A stretch of 64,000 nt of DNA from Planctellipticum variicoloris (lineage in GTDB: Bacteria > Planctomycetota > Planctomycetia > Planctomycetales > Planctomycetaceae), in assembly GCF_030622045.1 (NCBI RefSeq), contig NZ_CP130886.1, positions 6,704,001-6,768,000 of the forward strand, given 5' to 3'. The notes beneath the pieces were generated by a model that saw nothing but the letters and a program-made list of their open reading frames with translations, made no database searches and had not been told where the DNA came from. Shown here one piece after another: positions 43,923 through 53,218 of this stretch. A program made the translations under genes and the position numbers. The first letter of the stretch is position 1; the number at the start of each line of letters is the position of its first letter.

Positions 43923-44753
43923 ATGCCTGCCATTCCGATCTCGACACTCGACGACCCGCGCGTGCAGATGTACCGCAGCCTGAAGGCGCAGAACCTGTCC
44001 CGCCAGGGGCCGTGGTTCATCGCCGAGGGCGTGCGCGTCGTCGAACGACTGCTCGACAGCGATTTCGAAACCGACAGCGTCCTCCTCACCGAACGCCGGG
44101 CCGACGAGTGGCTGCCGAAGATCCCGGACCGGATCCCGGTCTATCTGGTTCCGCAGTCGGAAGCCGATCAGCTCGTCGGCTTCAATTTTCATGTCGGGGT
44201 CGTCGCCTGCGGTCGGCGTCGACGCAGCCCGACGCTCGACGCGGTCCTGCCGCAGGATCGACGGCGGCTTACGGTCGTCGTCTGCCCCAACTGCGACAAC
44301 CCGGAGAACCTCGGCGCGATCGTCCGGATGTGCCTCGGATTCGGCGTCGACCTGCTGTTGCTCGGCCCCCACTGCAGCGATGCGTTTTCTCGACGCGTGA
44401 TCCGCGTCTCGATGGGCGCGATCTTCCGCCAGCCGGTAATCGAGTCGCGCAACCTCGAACGGGACCTCCTCCGGCTGCGGACGGAATGGGGCTTCGAATT
44501 CGCCGCGACGATTCTCGACCCGACCGCCGTTCCGCTCGACCCGACGACGCCGCGCGCGGAGCGCTTCGGACTCTTGTTTGGCAACGAAGCGTTCGGTCTC
44601 GACGACTGCTGGGTCGAACAGTGCGACCGCCGGCTCACGATTCCGATGGCGCCCGGCGCGGATTCGCTCAACGTCGCCGTGGCGACCGGGATCTTCCTGC
44701 ATCACTTTCAGCGACTGACGGTCCCGTCCCCCCAGCCAGAGGTCACGCCATGA
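43923..44753 (+). CDS. SpoU/TrmH-family RNA 2'-O-methyltransferase
   Basis: 276 residues from the ATG at 43923. The knotted SPOUT catalytic domain is clear: motif 1 NCDNPENLGAIVRM (123-136), motif 2 LLFGNEAFGLDD (217-228) and motif 3 IPMAPGADSLNVAVA (240-254), which together bind S-adenosylmethionine in the knot. Before it is a short substrate-recognition domain (LxAQNLSRQGPWFIAEGVRVVE) as in RlmB/TsnR-type enzymes. It should methylate a ribose 2'-OH in rRNA or tRNA; which site cannot be told. Its last codon overlaps the ATG of the iron-type alcohol dehydrogenase, so translation is likely coupled. Confidence 0.9.
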   Translation: MPAIPISTLDDPRVQMYRSLKAQNLSRQGPWFIAEGVRVVERLLDSDFETDSVLLTERRADEWLPKIPDRIPVYLVPQSEADQLVGFNFHVGVVACGRRRRSPTLDAVLPQDRRRLTVVVCPNCDNPENLGAIVRMCLGFGVDLLLLGPHCSDAFSRRVIRVSMGAIFRQPVIESRNLERDLLRLRTEWGFEFAATILDPTAVPLDPTTPRAERFGLLFGNEAFGLDDCWVEQCDRRLTIPMAPGADSLNVAVATGIFLHHFQRLTVPSPQPEVTP

Positions 44754-45967
44754 AGCCCGATCCCCGCCATTTCTGGAACTTCTACTCGGCCGGCCGTCTC
44801 GTTTTCGGTTCCGGCTCGGTCGCCCGGCTGCCCCTGTTTCTCAAGCCATGGCAGGCCCGACGGATTCTCGTCATCACCGATCGCATTCTGGAACAGGTCG
44901 GCGTTGTCGCGCAGGTCGTCGATCCGCTGCGCGCCGCAGGCCTCGACGTCGTCGTCTTCAACGAAGGGGAGGCCGAGCCCTCCTGCGCCATCGCCGACAA
45001 GGCGATCGCGGCGGCTCGGCAGGCGCAGGCCGACGTCCTGATCGGACTCGGCGGCGGCAGCAACATGGATCTCGCCAAAATCACCGCTGCTGTTGTTGCT
45101 CACGGCGGCACTTACCGAGACTACTTCGGTTACGACAAGATCCCCGGCCCGGTTCAGCCGCTGGTCTGCATTCCGACGACCTCGGGGACCGGCAGCGAAG
45201 TTTCTCATGCCGCGGTTCTGACCGACACGGAAAGAGAGCTCAAAGAGAGCACGCTCAGTCAGCAGCTCCGCCCGGCGCTGGCGGTTGTCGACCCGCAATT
45301 GACGCTCACGTGCCCCCCGAAAGCGACCGCCGACTCCGGCATCGACGCACTGACCCATGCTATCGAGACCTACACCGCAACCTCGTACGACGCGCTGGAA
45401 GTCCCCGCCGCCGAGCCGTTCCCCTACGACGGCAAACACCCGCTCGGCGACGTCCTCGCCGAGGCGGCGATCCGCAGAATCGGATACCACTTGCCGACCG
45501 CCGTGGCCGAACCGGCGAATCTCGCCGCCCGCGAAGGGATGTCCTTCGCGGCGACGCTCGCGGGGCTGGCCTTCTCCAACGGGGCCGTCGCCGTCGTGCA
45601 TGCGCTGGAGTATCCGATCGGGGCGGCGGTCCATTGCTCGCATGGCGCCGGCAACGGACTCCTCCTGCCCTATGTCATGCGGTTCAATCTGCCGGCGCGA
45701 GCGACGGAGATCGCCCGGATCGGGGAGTGGCTGGGCGTCGCCGATGCGGGGCTCCCCGTGCCGGAAGTGGCCGAGCAGGCGATCGTCGCCGTCGAAAGGC
45801 TGCAGGCGCGAATCGGCATTCCTCAGAAGTTGAGAGAGCTCGGCGTCACTCGCGCGCAGCTCCCGGGTTTCGCGGCAAAGTCGATCGGAATCAAGCGGCT
45901 GATGCTGTTGAACGGTCGACGGCCGACCGAAGCCGATCTGCTCTCGATTCTCGAAGCCGCCTGGTAA
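44750..45967 (+). CDS. Iron-containing alcohol dehydrogenase
   Basis: 405 residues, start ATG at 44750 overlapping the previous stop (ATGA). Group III metal-dependent alcohol dehydrogenase: NAD(P)-binding GLGGGSNMD near 99-107, PTTSGTGSEVS, metal ligands Asp199 and His203 in DSGIDALTHAIE, His284 in VVHALEYP and His298 in VHCSHGAGN. Length is near 385-400 as usual. It oxidises alcohols or reduces aldehydes/semialdehydes with NAD(P)H; the substrate is unknown. Coupling to an RNA methyltransferase gene gives no functional hint. It converges with the GT-C-like gene, 10 bp apart. Confidence 0.92.
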   Translation: MKPDPRHFWNFYSAGRLVFGSGSVARLPLFLKPWQARRILVITDRILEQVGVVAQVVDPLRAAGLDVVVFNEGEAEPSCAIADKAIAAARQAQADVLIGLGGGSNMDLAKITAAVVAHGGTYRDYFGYDKIPGPVQPLVCIPTTSGTGSEVSHAAVLTDTERELKESTLSQQLRPALAVVDPQLTLTCPPKATADSGIDALTHAIETYTATSYDALEVPAAEPFPYDGKHPLGDVLAEAAIRRIGYHLPTAVAEPANLAAREGMSFAATLAGLAFSNGAVAVVHALEYPIGAAVHCSHGAGNGLLLPYVMRFNLPARATEIARIGEWLGVADAGLPVPEVAEQAIVAVERLQARIGIPQKLRELGVTRAQLPGFAAKSIGIKRLMLLNGRRPTEADLLSILEAAW

Positions 45968-45977
45968 TTCCTGCGGA

Positions 45978-47621
45978 CTACGGCGCCGGCAGGGATGCCG
46001 TCCGTTCGTCCGGCATCAGGATCGCCGTCCGATAGCCGACCGACACGCGCCAGGCGCGCCGATCGGCATAGTAGCCGCGCAACCCGGCGTCGGCTTCGTC
46101 GCCGAGCGACCGCGCCCAGACAATCGGCGACTCGTCGAGGTCGGCGGCGTTGTACACCCACGATTCGTGAAAGTCGTAGTCCGGGCCGAAATCCAGCAGG
46201 ACCAGATCCCGTCCGGGTTCTGTGAGCAGTCGTTCCGCCAGATTGCCGCGGATCGATCGGCTTCTCGAATCGTCCGTCGCATCGATCAGCGGTCCCGCCC
46301 CGGCGGCGACCAGGAGTGACACAATCAGCGCCGGCTGACGGAAACCGCGAATGCGACAGGCCGCCAGCCGACGCGCTCCCAGCACGACGACAAACCAGAC
46401 GAGGCCGGTGACCGGCGCGAGATAGTGCGGAAACAGATACAGAGTTTGCGTTGCTCCCAGGAGCGCTGCGGCAATGATCAGCCACGCCGACCTGGGCCAG
46501 AAGGCTGCCGGAAACGGCACCATCATCAGGTAAGGGACGAGCAGCGCCGGTCCGATGAAGAACTCCAGGAAGACGCGCAGCTTCGTGAAATACGAAAGAT
46601 TGAATCCCCAGCCGACATGCTTGCGGACGAATCGATTTCGTTCCCAGCCCGAGAAATAGCCTTCCATGTCCGCATGCCGATATTCCGGCAACGGCCCCGG
46701 CGTCTGAAACAGGAACGTCGGGCAGCCTGCATACTGAGAATCATGGGCCTGATACGGCATTTGCCAGGCGTTGCCCGTGACGGCTGCATTCGAGATCCCC
46801 ATCGCCGCGGCGCCGGCCAGCACCACCAGGAACGCCGGGACCGTGACGTGCAGAACGTGCATCCCTCCATGAAACGGCCGCAGCCGCCACCAGGCGACCG
46901 CGAGCACCAGCCCCGACGCGCACGCCACGACCAGCCCCTCATAGGGGCGGGAGTTCGCCAGGATCACCAGTCCGGTTCCAAACAACGCCCCCCCGCGCCA
47001 GTCGGGACGATCCGCCAGACGTCGCAAGGCCCCCAGCAGAAGTGCGCCCCCCGCGGCCGCGACAGCGCCTCCCCAGTATCCGTTGCCCCACTCGCTGCCC
47101 ACCATTCGCAACGCGGCACAGAAGGTTCCCAGCAGAGCCCAGCGGATCGGGAGCCACGCCAGCAGCATCCAGCCGATCGCCATTGAAGCCAGGGACAGGC
47201 TCAGCCAGACGCCGACGACGGGGCGTCCTGACAGCAGATTCCCGATCGCAAGCACCGCTCCCTGCCCCGCCGGATACTTCGACATCCGTGTCGGCTGCTG
47301 AATGATGTGCATCGCTTCGAAGTGCCGCCAGAACGGATGCGGCGGATTGGTCAGCCGCCCCTGCGCGTAGGTTTCGCCCGCCAGGAGATAGCTGAACTCG
47401 TCGTGCGTCATCGGAACCGGGATGCCGCGGTAGTTTGTCAGGCCGACGGACAGCAGCCCGCTTAGAATCCCGATGGCGACCACCGATCGCAGCGGATAGC
47501 GAATCAGCCAGCCGCTCCATGTCGAGACCTGCCCCAGGCGGACTCGCCGGCTGGCGGTGGCGATCAGCCCCCAGATGACGAGCGCAGCGGCGATCTCGAC
47601 CAGCATCGGCAGTCTCATCAT
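45978..47621 (-). CDS. Polytopic membrane protein, GT-C glycosyltransferase-like
   Basis: 547 residues with about ten to eleven hydrophobic segments. The first extracytoplasmic loop contains PMTHDEFSYLLAGE (Asp74-Glu75) and later a Lys/Tyr/Pro loop (MSKYPAGQG), the pattern seen in GT-C enzymes such as PMT, ArnT and bacterial GT39-like transferases that use polyprenyl-phosphate sugars. The C-terminal 100 residues are soluble, beta-rich and extracytoplasmic (LVLLDFGPDYDFHESWVYNAADLDES). Family assignment is by topology and the DE motif only. It may glycosylate a surface molecule. Neighbours give no further clue. Confidence 0.65.
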   Translation of the reverse strand: MMRLPMLVEIAAALVIWGLIATASRRVRLGQVSTWSGWLIRYPLRSVVAIGILSGLLSVGLTNYRGIPVPMTHDEFSYLLAGETYAQGRLTNPPHPFWRHFEAMHIIQQPTRMSKYPAGQGAVLAIGNLLSGRPVVGVWLSLSLASMAIGWMLLAWLPIRWALLGTFCAALRMVGSEWGNGYWGGAVAAAGGALLLGALRRLADRPDWRGGALFGTGLVILANSRPYEGLVVACASGLVLAVAWWRLRPFHGGMHVLHVTVPAFLVVLAGAAAMGISNAAVTGNAWQMPYQAHDSQYAGCPTFLFQTPGPLPEYRHADMEGYFSGWERNRFVRKHVGWGFNLSYFTKLRVFLEFFIGPALLVPYLMMVPFPAAFWPRSAWLIIAAALLGATQTLYLFPHYLAPVTGLVWFVVVLGARRLAACRIRGFRQPALIVSLLVAAGAGPLIDATDDSRSRSIRGNLAERLLTEPGRDLVLLDFGPDYDFHESWVYNAADLDESPIVWARSLGDEADAGLRGYYADRRAWRVSVGYRTAILMPDERTASLPAP

Positions 47622-47699
47622 CCCGAGAGTGTCGACCGTTTCAGCGCGTCAGTCGTGCAGGCGGATTCGACCGGCGGACCGGTCTGTTTGAGGCTCGCT

Positions 47700-49274
47700 T
47701 CATCGCTGGTCCCGCGAAACCTCTCCGGCGCGAATGTCGACCGGGGGTTTGGCGCTGTGGGCCATCGACGATCCGGAATCGTCGAGCAGGTAGTTCAGCA
47801 GACGGGGGCTCGCTTCGTTCACAATGATCACCCGGCTCGGCACGAGCGGATCCTTCGGGCGGACGATGCAGATGACTTCGGCGTCGCGGGCCTCGGCGAG
47901 CGACGGTCCGGTCGCGCCGCCGCCGGACGATGTAGCGCTGCGAAGAAGGGCTTCGGCGACGGGATCGTGACTCAGCGGATTCTCCTGCGGCCGTGCAGCG
48001 GACGGCGAGTCCTGAGCAAGCTCGACGATCCCCGGCGCCGCGGGAGCGTTCTCCGATTCGGCCGCGCCGCGGGGAATGAGATGGGCCAGGTTCTGCTTCT
48101 GGAGCAGCGCGTAGACCGGATTCAGTGCCGCATAGATGCCGCGGCGTCCTTTGTCATCCGCCAGAATGCAGATCCCGACCAGTTCGCCGTTCTCACGGAA
48201 CAATCCGCCCCCCGACCGGCCCTGCACCGGCAGCCCGGTGCATTCGATATTGTCTGGGCCCTGGAACTTGTTGAGAGCCGTCGACTTCACCGATTCTCGC
48301 GTCGGATCGGCTCCCAGTGAGCACCCGATGTTGACCAGGGATTCGCCGACCTGCAACGGCTGACGCGGGCCGGCAAGAGGCGCAGTCGGGAGCGGCTGCT
48401 GGCTGGGCACGCCGACAAGCCCAACGTCGGCCTCCAGATCGTACGCGACAACCTGGCCGACCAGCGTCTCAACCTTGCCGCCCTGTGGAAACAGGTCGAC
48501 CTCGACCCCCACCTGCTGCCCCGTGGACGCCTGTCGAAACAGATGCCCGCAGGTCAGAATCAGCGTCTGACCGGGCCGACTGTCAATGATGGTTCCGGTC
48601 CCGAAGTTCTGTCCGGCGGAATCCCGCACGCGCAACCGAACGGTCGAAGGCATGGCATCGCCGGGTGACACCGCGGCTTCCGGATTCTGAGCACGAAAGT
48701 CCGGACTTCCCGGAACGGGGAAGGGGACTTGTCGAACGATCCCCTGCTCCAGCGGTCCGGACTGGACTTGCTGCGGCTCCGTCGGCTGCCGCGGAATGCG
48801 CGGAATCGGCTGCGGAGTCCCCAGCACGGCGAACCCGTTGTTGGGGGCCTCTTCGCGAGTCCCGCGGCTCGCGGGCAGCTTGGCGATCATCTGGCGCAGG
48901 CGGTTTTCCGAAACCTGCCCGACAACTCGATCTGCTTCGCGTCCATTGGAGACCAGCACGAACGCCGGAATGGAAGTGACGTTGAACCGCTGCGCCAGTC
49001 CGGGGTTCCGGTCGACATCGACCTGCCGGATCGGCAGGCCTTCCCGCTCCAGCCGCTTGACGATCGGATGCATCTGCTGGCAGGGACCGCACCAGGTCGC
49101 CGAGAAGTCGAGCAGAATATTGTCGACCGACTCATCGCCGGCGCTCATCGGCGTCGGGACGGCGATCGTCGCCGTGATCCCCACGCTCAAGAGGCCCAGC
49201 ACCAGCCAGACCCAGAGCTGCGGGCTGCGCCTGGACGGAATCTGCTGCGGATTCGCCGGGGACGTCGGGAACAT
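47700..49274 (-). CDS. Thioredoxin-trypsin-like protease fusion, membrane-anchored
   Basis: 524 residues from the ATG at 49274, preceded by GGAGG. A TM anchor (about 20-40) is followed by a thioredoxin domain 50-135 with the complete active site WCGPC (61-65) and cis-Pro103. After a Pro/Gln-rich linker, residues about 208-390 form a trypsin/HtrA-like protease: His244 in LTCGHLF, Asp283 in DLEADVGLV, Ser354 in GRSGGGLF, all three triad residues kept. No PDZ domain follows; the last 120 residues are Ala/Ser/Pro-rich. Predicted topology puts both enzyme domains outside the cytoplasm. The combination could refold or cut disulfide-containing proteins; that is inference. Confidence 0.85.
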   Translation of the reverse strand: MFPTSPANPQQIPSRRSPQLWVWLVLGLLSVGITATIAVPTPMSAGDESVDNILLDFSATWCGPCQQMHPIVKRLEREGLPIRQVDVDRNPGLAQRFNVTSIPAFVLVSNGREADRVVGQVSENRLRQMIAKLPASRGTREEAPNNGFAVLGTPQPIPRIPRQPTEPQQVQSGPLEQGIVRQVPFPVPGSPDFRAQNPEAAVSPGDAMPSTVRLRVRDSAGQNFGTGTIIDSRPGQTLILTCGHLFRQASTGQQVGVEVDLFPQGGKVETLVGQVVAYDLEADVGLVGVPSQQPLPTAPLAGPRQPLQVGESLVNIGCSLGADPTRESVKSTALNKFQGPDNIECTGLPVQGRSGGGLFRENGELVGICILADDKGRRGIYAALNPVYALLQKQNLAHLIPRGAAESENAPAAPGIVELAQDSPSAARPQENPLSHDPVAEALLRSATSSGGGATGPSLAEARDAEVICIVRPKDPLVPSRVIIVNEASPRLLNYLLDDSGSSMAHSAKPPVDIRAGEVSRDQR

Positions 49275-49717
49275 AGGGCGGCCTCCGTGCCTTTGTAAGT
49301 CTTGCAAGCGTTCCAGGCGGCTGACGGACGTTTTTACAACGCGGCAACCCGGTCCCTTCCATGGTCCGGATTGTCCGAATCAGCCATAACGTCTTATTGA
49401 GTCTTGAGATTCATCCTGGCGACCTCCGGCAAGAGGGGCTGTCCGAAGTGAGGTCGCCAAGTCCTTCCAAGCACTCCCGATGCCAGATCGGCAAAATCCG
49501 CCGATCCGCCCGATTTCGAGATTCTGCGAAACCTGCGTAAAATAGCGATACTCGGCGGAGTGCGCGATCCGGGGCTCGCAATCACGACCGCCCGGGTCCG
49601 ACTTGGACCGAATCCCGAGAGGCGAGCGGGTTCGCCTGTCCGATAGCTTGGGTGACCGACGGCCCCGGTTCGGCGACGGGGGTCGTTCGGAATCGGACGA
49701 CAACAAGGAGGTTGTGC
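49275..49717. other. 443-bp divergent gene-free region
   Basis: Between the divergent thioredoxin-protease gene and the 63-residue protein gene. I see no gene or hairpin. A clear AAGGAGG is present just before the small gene at its right end. Confidence 0.5.
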
Positions 49718-49909
49718 ATGGCTCGAAACAAAGTGGCGGAAATCACGGTCGACTCGGCGCTCCGCCTGGTCGAAGTGATCTGCGAAGAAGCCCGCCTCGC
49801 AGAGAATGAAGATGTGAAGCGGGCGCTGCTCCAGACCGGAATCCGGATCGCCGATCTGGCGATCTCGCGCGAGCAGCCTGCGAAGAAACGAGGCAAGGCC
49901 GCGGCGTAG
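49718..49909 (+). CDS. Small conserved-looking protein of unknown function
   Basis: 63 residues. The start is fixed by AAGGAGG seven bases upstream of the ATG, one of the best ribosome-binding sites in the window. The sequence is an amphipathic helical protein (ITVDSALRLVEVICEEARLAENEDVKR...) with a basic Lys/Ala tail (AKKRGKAAA) that could bind nucleic acid. No family recognised. It stands alone with a terminator after it. Confidence 0.65.
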   Translation: MARNKVAEITVDSALRLVEVICEEARLAENEDVKRALLQTGIRIADLAISREQPAKKRGKAAA

Positions 49910-49968
49910 TCCGGGGCAGGCGCGGGAACCCCAGGCGGCAAGGCGCGCAGCGCGCCCAAGGAACATCT

Positions 49969-50004
49969 CAGGGTCAGGAGGCCGATTCAGGTCTCCTGAC
50001 CCTG
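49969..50004. terminator. Terminator between the small gene and pepT
   Basis: Perfect 12-bp stem, CAGGGTCAGGAG with CTCCTGACCCTG, and a 12-nt loop, followed by TTCTCTTT on the plus strand. Serves the 63-residue gene and possibly the convergent pepT. Confidence 0.75.
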
Positions 50005-50028
50005 TTCTCTTTGCTGCCACCGCGGGGC

Positions 50029-51270
50029 TCAAGCCTGCTCGCGGCCCCATTCCAGCGCCAGATTGACCAGCACCCGGACTGCCGACTCCATCTCGTTCAA
50101 GCTCGCCCATTCCAGCGGCGAATGCGGGTTGTGCTGACCGGTCGACAGGTTCGGCGTCGGCAAACCTTTTTCCGTCAGCAGCGAGCCGTCCGTACCCCCG
50201 CGGATAATCGTGTGCTCCGGCGTCAGCCCGGCGGCTTTCACAGCCGCTTCCGCTTTGGTCAGCGCCCGGGGTTCCTTGACCAGTCCCTCCCGCATGTTGC
50301 GATATTGCCTGCGGATTTCCACGGTGATGACCGCCCGCGGAAACTCCTGCCGCAGCGTCCCGGCAATACTCTCCAGCAGCCGGGCCTGTTCATCCAGCGC
50401 ACTCGACTCAAAGTCCCGCAGAATCAGCCGGGCGGACGCCTCGGCGACCCCGCCTTCGACGTGATAGGGATGAATAAAACCCTCGCGGCCGTCGGTCGTC
50501 TCAGGGCTCAACCGGGCCTGCGGCAGTCGGTCGATGAAGGCGCTCAGAATGCGGACCGCGTTCACCATCGATCCCTTGCCGATCGAGGGATGCGTGTTAA
50601 TCCCGCGTACGGCCACGACCGCCTGGTCGGCGGAAAACGTCTCGGAATCGATCTGCCCCTGCCCGCCGCCATCCAGCGTATAGGCGCAGATCGCCCCCAG
50701 CTTCTGCAGATCCAGCTTGTCGGTCCCCCGGCCGATTTCTTCGTCGCAGGTAAAGCACAGCCGGACCGGGCCGCACAGCAGATCGCGGTTCTGCATCAGC
50801 TCCTGCGCCGCCTGCATGATCACCGCAATCCCCGCCTTGTCATCGCCCCCCAGGAGCGTCGTCCCGTCGGTCGTGATCAGCGTATGTCCGAGACAAGTCG
50901 TCAGTTCGGGGTTCTCGGCGACCTTCAGAACGCGGGTCGGCTCGGCCGGCAGGACGATGTCCTTCCCGTCGTAGTTTTCGTGAACAACCGGATTGACCTG
51001 GGCCGCAGTGAATTCCGGCGACGTATCCACGTGCGCGACGTACGCAATCGCCGGCGCCGCGTGGGGCACGGTCGCGGGAACCGTCGCCATCACGATCCCG
51101 AATTCGTCGATGGTGACGTCGGCCAGTCCCAGCGCCCGGCATTCTCCGGCCAGCATCCGGCTGAGGACGAGCTGCTTCTCGGTACTGGGATACGTCGTGC
51201 TGGTCTCGTCCGCTTGAGTATCCAGACGGACGTAGCGCAGAAACCGTTCGAGCAGCGTATCCACAGTCAC
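50029..51270 (-). CDS. pepT: Peptidase T (tripeptidase)
   Basis: 413 residues, start GTG at 51270. M20 metallopeptidase of the PepT type, which removes N-terminal residues from tripeptides in the cytoplasm. Zinc ligands and catalytic residues: AHVDTSP with His80 and catalytic Asp82, GGDDKAG with Asp143 bridging, CDEEIGRG with catalytic Glu177 and ligand Glu178, Asp in TLDGGG near 199, and the C-terminal His in TGQHNPHSPLE near 381. The dimerisation (lid) domain is between 210 and 330. Length agrees with E. coli PepT (408). Confidence 0.93.
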   Translation of the reverse strand: MTVDTLLERFLRYVRLDTQADETSTTYPSTEKQLVLSRMLAGECRALGLADVTIDEFGIVMATVPATVPHAAPAIAYVAHVDTSPEFTAAQVNPVVHENYDGKDIVLPAEPTRVLKVAENPELTTCLGHTLITTDGTTLLGGDDKAGIAVIMQAAQELMQNRDLLCGPVRLCFTCDEEIGRGTDKLDLQKLGAICAYTLDGGGQGQIDSETFSADQAVVAVRGINTHPSIGKGSMVNAVRILSAFIDRLPQARLSPETTDGREGFIHPYHVEGGVAEASARLILRDFESSALDEQARLLESIAGTLRQEFPRAVITVEIRRQYRNMREGLVKEPRALTKAEAAVKAAGLTPEHTIIRGGTDGSLLTEKGLPTPNLSTGQHNPHSPLEWASLNEMESAVRVLVNLALEWGREQA

Positions 51271-51614
51271 CTCGGAACTTCACAGGAAGGAATCGATTCG
51301 GGTCGGTTGCCAGTGTGAGTCTAACCAAACAGGTCCACCACGACAGCCGATCCGACCCCGCCGCACCATGAAGAGAAATCGTTCTTCGAAGGGTGAGTCA
51401 AGGCTGGCTGACGGCTACCGCTGGCCGGCCCGATTCCCAACACAACCAATTTCTCAGTATGGAGTTGCGGAACGCGTATGAATCGCGACACAGTTCGTAG
51501 CGCGTCAAAAATCGTCAAATTCGTTCATCCAACGCTGGCCGGAAACGGGTCCGTACCAATAATCCTCCGCCCCTCACGCAGACCTGACGTCTGGCTGAGC
51601 CAGAGGATGAACTG
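51271..51614. other. 344-bp divergent leader of the carotenoid operon
   Basis: Between pepT and the first carotenoid gene. It must contain the promoter of the five-gene plus-strand operon. No hairpin, repeat or known operator is recognisable; the segment around 51480-51570 is locally less GC-rich. Confidence 0.5.
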
Positions 51615-53171
51615 ATGCAGAGATTCGACGCGGTCATCGTCGGCGCCGGCCCCGGCGGCCTTGCCGCCGCTCTACAGCTTGCCAACGCCGGCCTCAAAGT
51701 CAGAATTCTAGAACGACGAAGTACCGTCGGCGGTCGGACCTCGGCGCTCGAAACTCCCGATTTCCGCTTCGACCTCGGCCCGACGTTCTTCCTTTACCCC
51801 CGCGTGCTCCAGGAAATCTTTCAGTCGATCGGTCGAGATCTCCACCAGGAAGTCCCGATGGTCCGGCTCGATCCGCAGTACCGATTGCTGTTCGGTGCGG
51901 GGGGCCAGCTCGACGCCACCGGTGATATTCCGCGAATGGAAGCCGCCCTCCGCGAATTCAGCGAGCACGACGCCGGGAACTTCCGGAAGTTCCTGGAAGA
52001 CAACCGGACCAAGCTGGCGAAGTTCCGCCCCATTCTGGAGTCCTCGTGGTCGCGATGGACCGACCTGCTCTCCCCCACCATGCTCAAGATGCTGCCGTGG
52101 GTCCGTCCGTGGGCCTCGGTCGATGATGATCTGAAACGGTACTTTCACGACCCCCGGTTGCGGCTCGCGTTCTGCTTCCAGTCCAAATACCTGGGGATGT
52201 CGCCGTTCCGCTGCCCGAGTCTCTTCTCGATTCTCTCCTTCCTGGAGTACGAACATGGCGTGTGGCATCCGATGGGGGGCTGCAGCGCCGTCAGCGAACG
52301 CATGGCCCAGATCGCCCTCGAAATGGGCGTCGAGATCTCGACCGACGAACCGGTCGAGGAACTGGTCTTCGCCGGTCGGCGCGTGATCGGCGTCAAGACC
52401 CGGCGGGACGAATACCGCACCGACTCGCTGGTGATCAACGCCGACTTCTCGCGGGCGATGCAGCGGCTGGTCCCCGATTCCCTCCGCCGCCGCTGGTCGG
52501 ACAAGGCGCTCAAGAAAAAACAGTACTCCTGCTCGACGTTCATGATGTACCTGGGGATCGACGGGCTCTACGAGCACCTGGCCCATCACACCATCTACAT
52601 CGCCAGGGACTACGACCGGAATCTGGCGGACATTGAACAAAGACACGTCCTGTCGGCTGATCCGTCAGTCTACGTCCAGAACGCCTGCATCACGGATCCG
52701 ACTCTGGCGACGACTGGCGGCAGTACGCTTTACGTGCTGGCCCCCGTCACGCATCAGCATCCGAACGTCGACTGGTCCGTCGAGACGCCGCGTTTCCGCG
52801 ACGCTGTCCTCCGCCAGCTCGAAGAACGCTTCGGGCTGACAGACCTCCGCAGTCGGATCCGCTACGAACGGATCGTCACCCCCGCGGACTGGGACCAGCA
52901 GCATGAGATTCATCTCGGCGCGACGTTCAATCTCGCCCATTCGCTGAAACAGATGCTCCATCTGCGACCGCAGAACCGCTTCGAAGACCTCGAAGGGGTT
53001 TATCTGGTCGGAGGGGGAACTCATCCCGGCAGCGGCCTGCCGGTCATCTACGAGTCGAGCCGGATTTCCACCCGGCTGCTGCTGGAAGATCGCGGCGGAG
53101 CTCTCGGCCGGCGGCCGGTGGAGGCCCCCGCCTTCTGTCCCCGATCGGATCACGAACTGGTGACACACTGA
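51615..53171 (+). CDS. CrtI-family carotenoid desaturase/oxidase (first of two)
   Basis: 518 residues. FAD-binding oxidoreductase of the CrtI/CrtN/CrtP family. N-terminal dinucleotide-binding motif VGAGPGG (9-15), followed by ERRSTVGGRT and DLGPTFFLYP, which bind the flavin ribityl/pyrophosphate. The C-terminal region LGATFNLAHSLKQMLHLRPQNRF...GGGTHPGSGLPVIYESS is the carotenoid-oxidoreductase signature. In C30 pathways one family member (CrtN) desaturates diapophytoene or squalene, and another (CrtP) oxidises the end methyl to an aldehyde. The conserved H-P-G-S-G-L-P suggests the desaturase, but the assignment between the two genes is not secure. First gene of the cluster; the next starts 48 bp on. 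Confidence 0.9.
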   Translation: MQRFDAVIVGAGPGGLAAALQLANAGLKVRILERRSTVGGRTSALETPDFRFDLGPTFFLYPRVLQEIFQSIGRDLHQEVPMVRLDPQYRLLFGAGGQLDATGDIPRMEAALREFSEHDAGNFRKFLEDNRTKLAKFRPILESSWSRWTDLLSPTMLKMLPWVRPWASVDDDLKRYFHDPRLRLAFCFQSKYLGMSPFRCPSLFSILSFLEYEHGVWHPMGGCSAVSERMAQIALEMGVEISTDEPVEELVFAGRRVIGVKTRRDEYRTDSLVINADFSRAMQRLVPDSLRRRWSDKALKKKQYSCSTFMMYLGIDGLYEHLAHHTIYIARDYDRNLADIEQRHVLSADPSVYVQNACITDPTLATTGGSTLYVLAPVTHQHPNVDWSVETPRFRDAVLRQLEERFGLTDLRSRIRYERIVTPADWDQQHEIHLGATFNLAHSLKQMLHLRPQNRFEDLEGVYLVGGGTHPGSGLPVIYESSRISTRLLLEDRGGALGRRPVEAPAFCPRSDHELVTH

Positions 53172-53218
53172 ATCTTCCCGGTCGATCTGAAGCCGAACTG
53201 GAGATTGTCTGCACTCTC

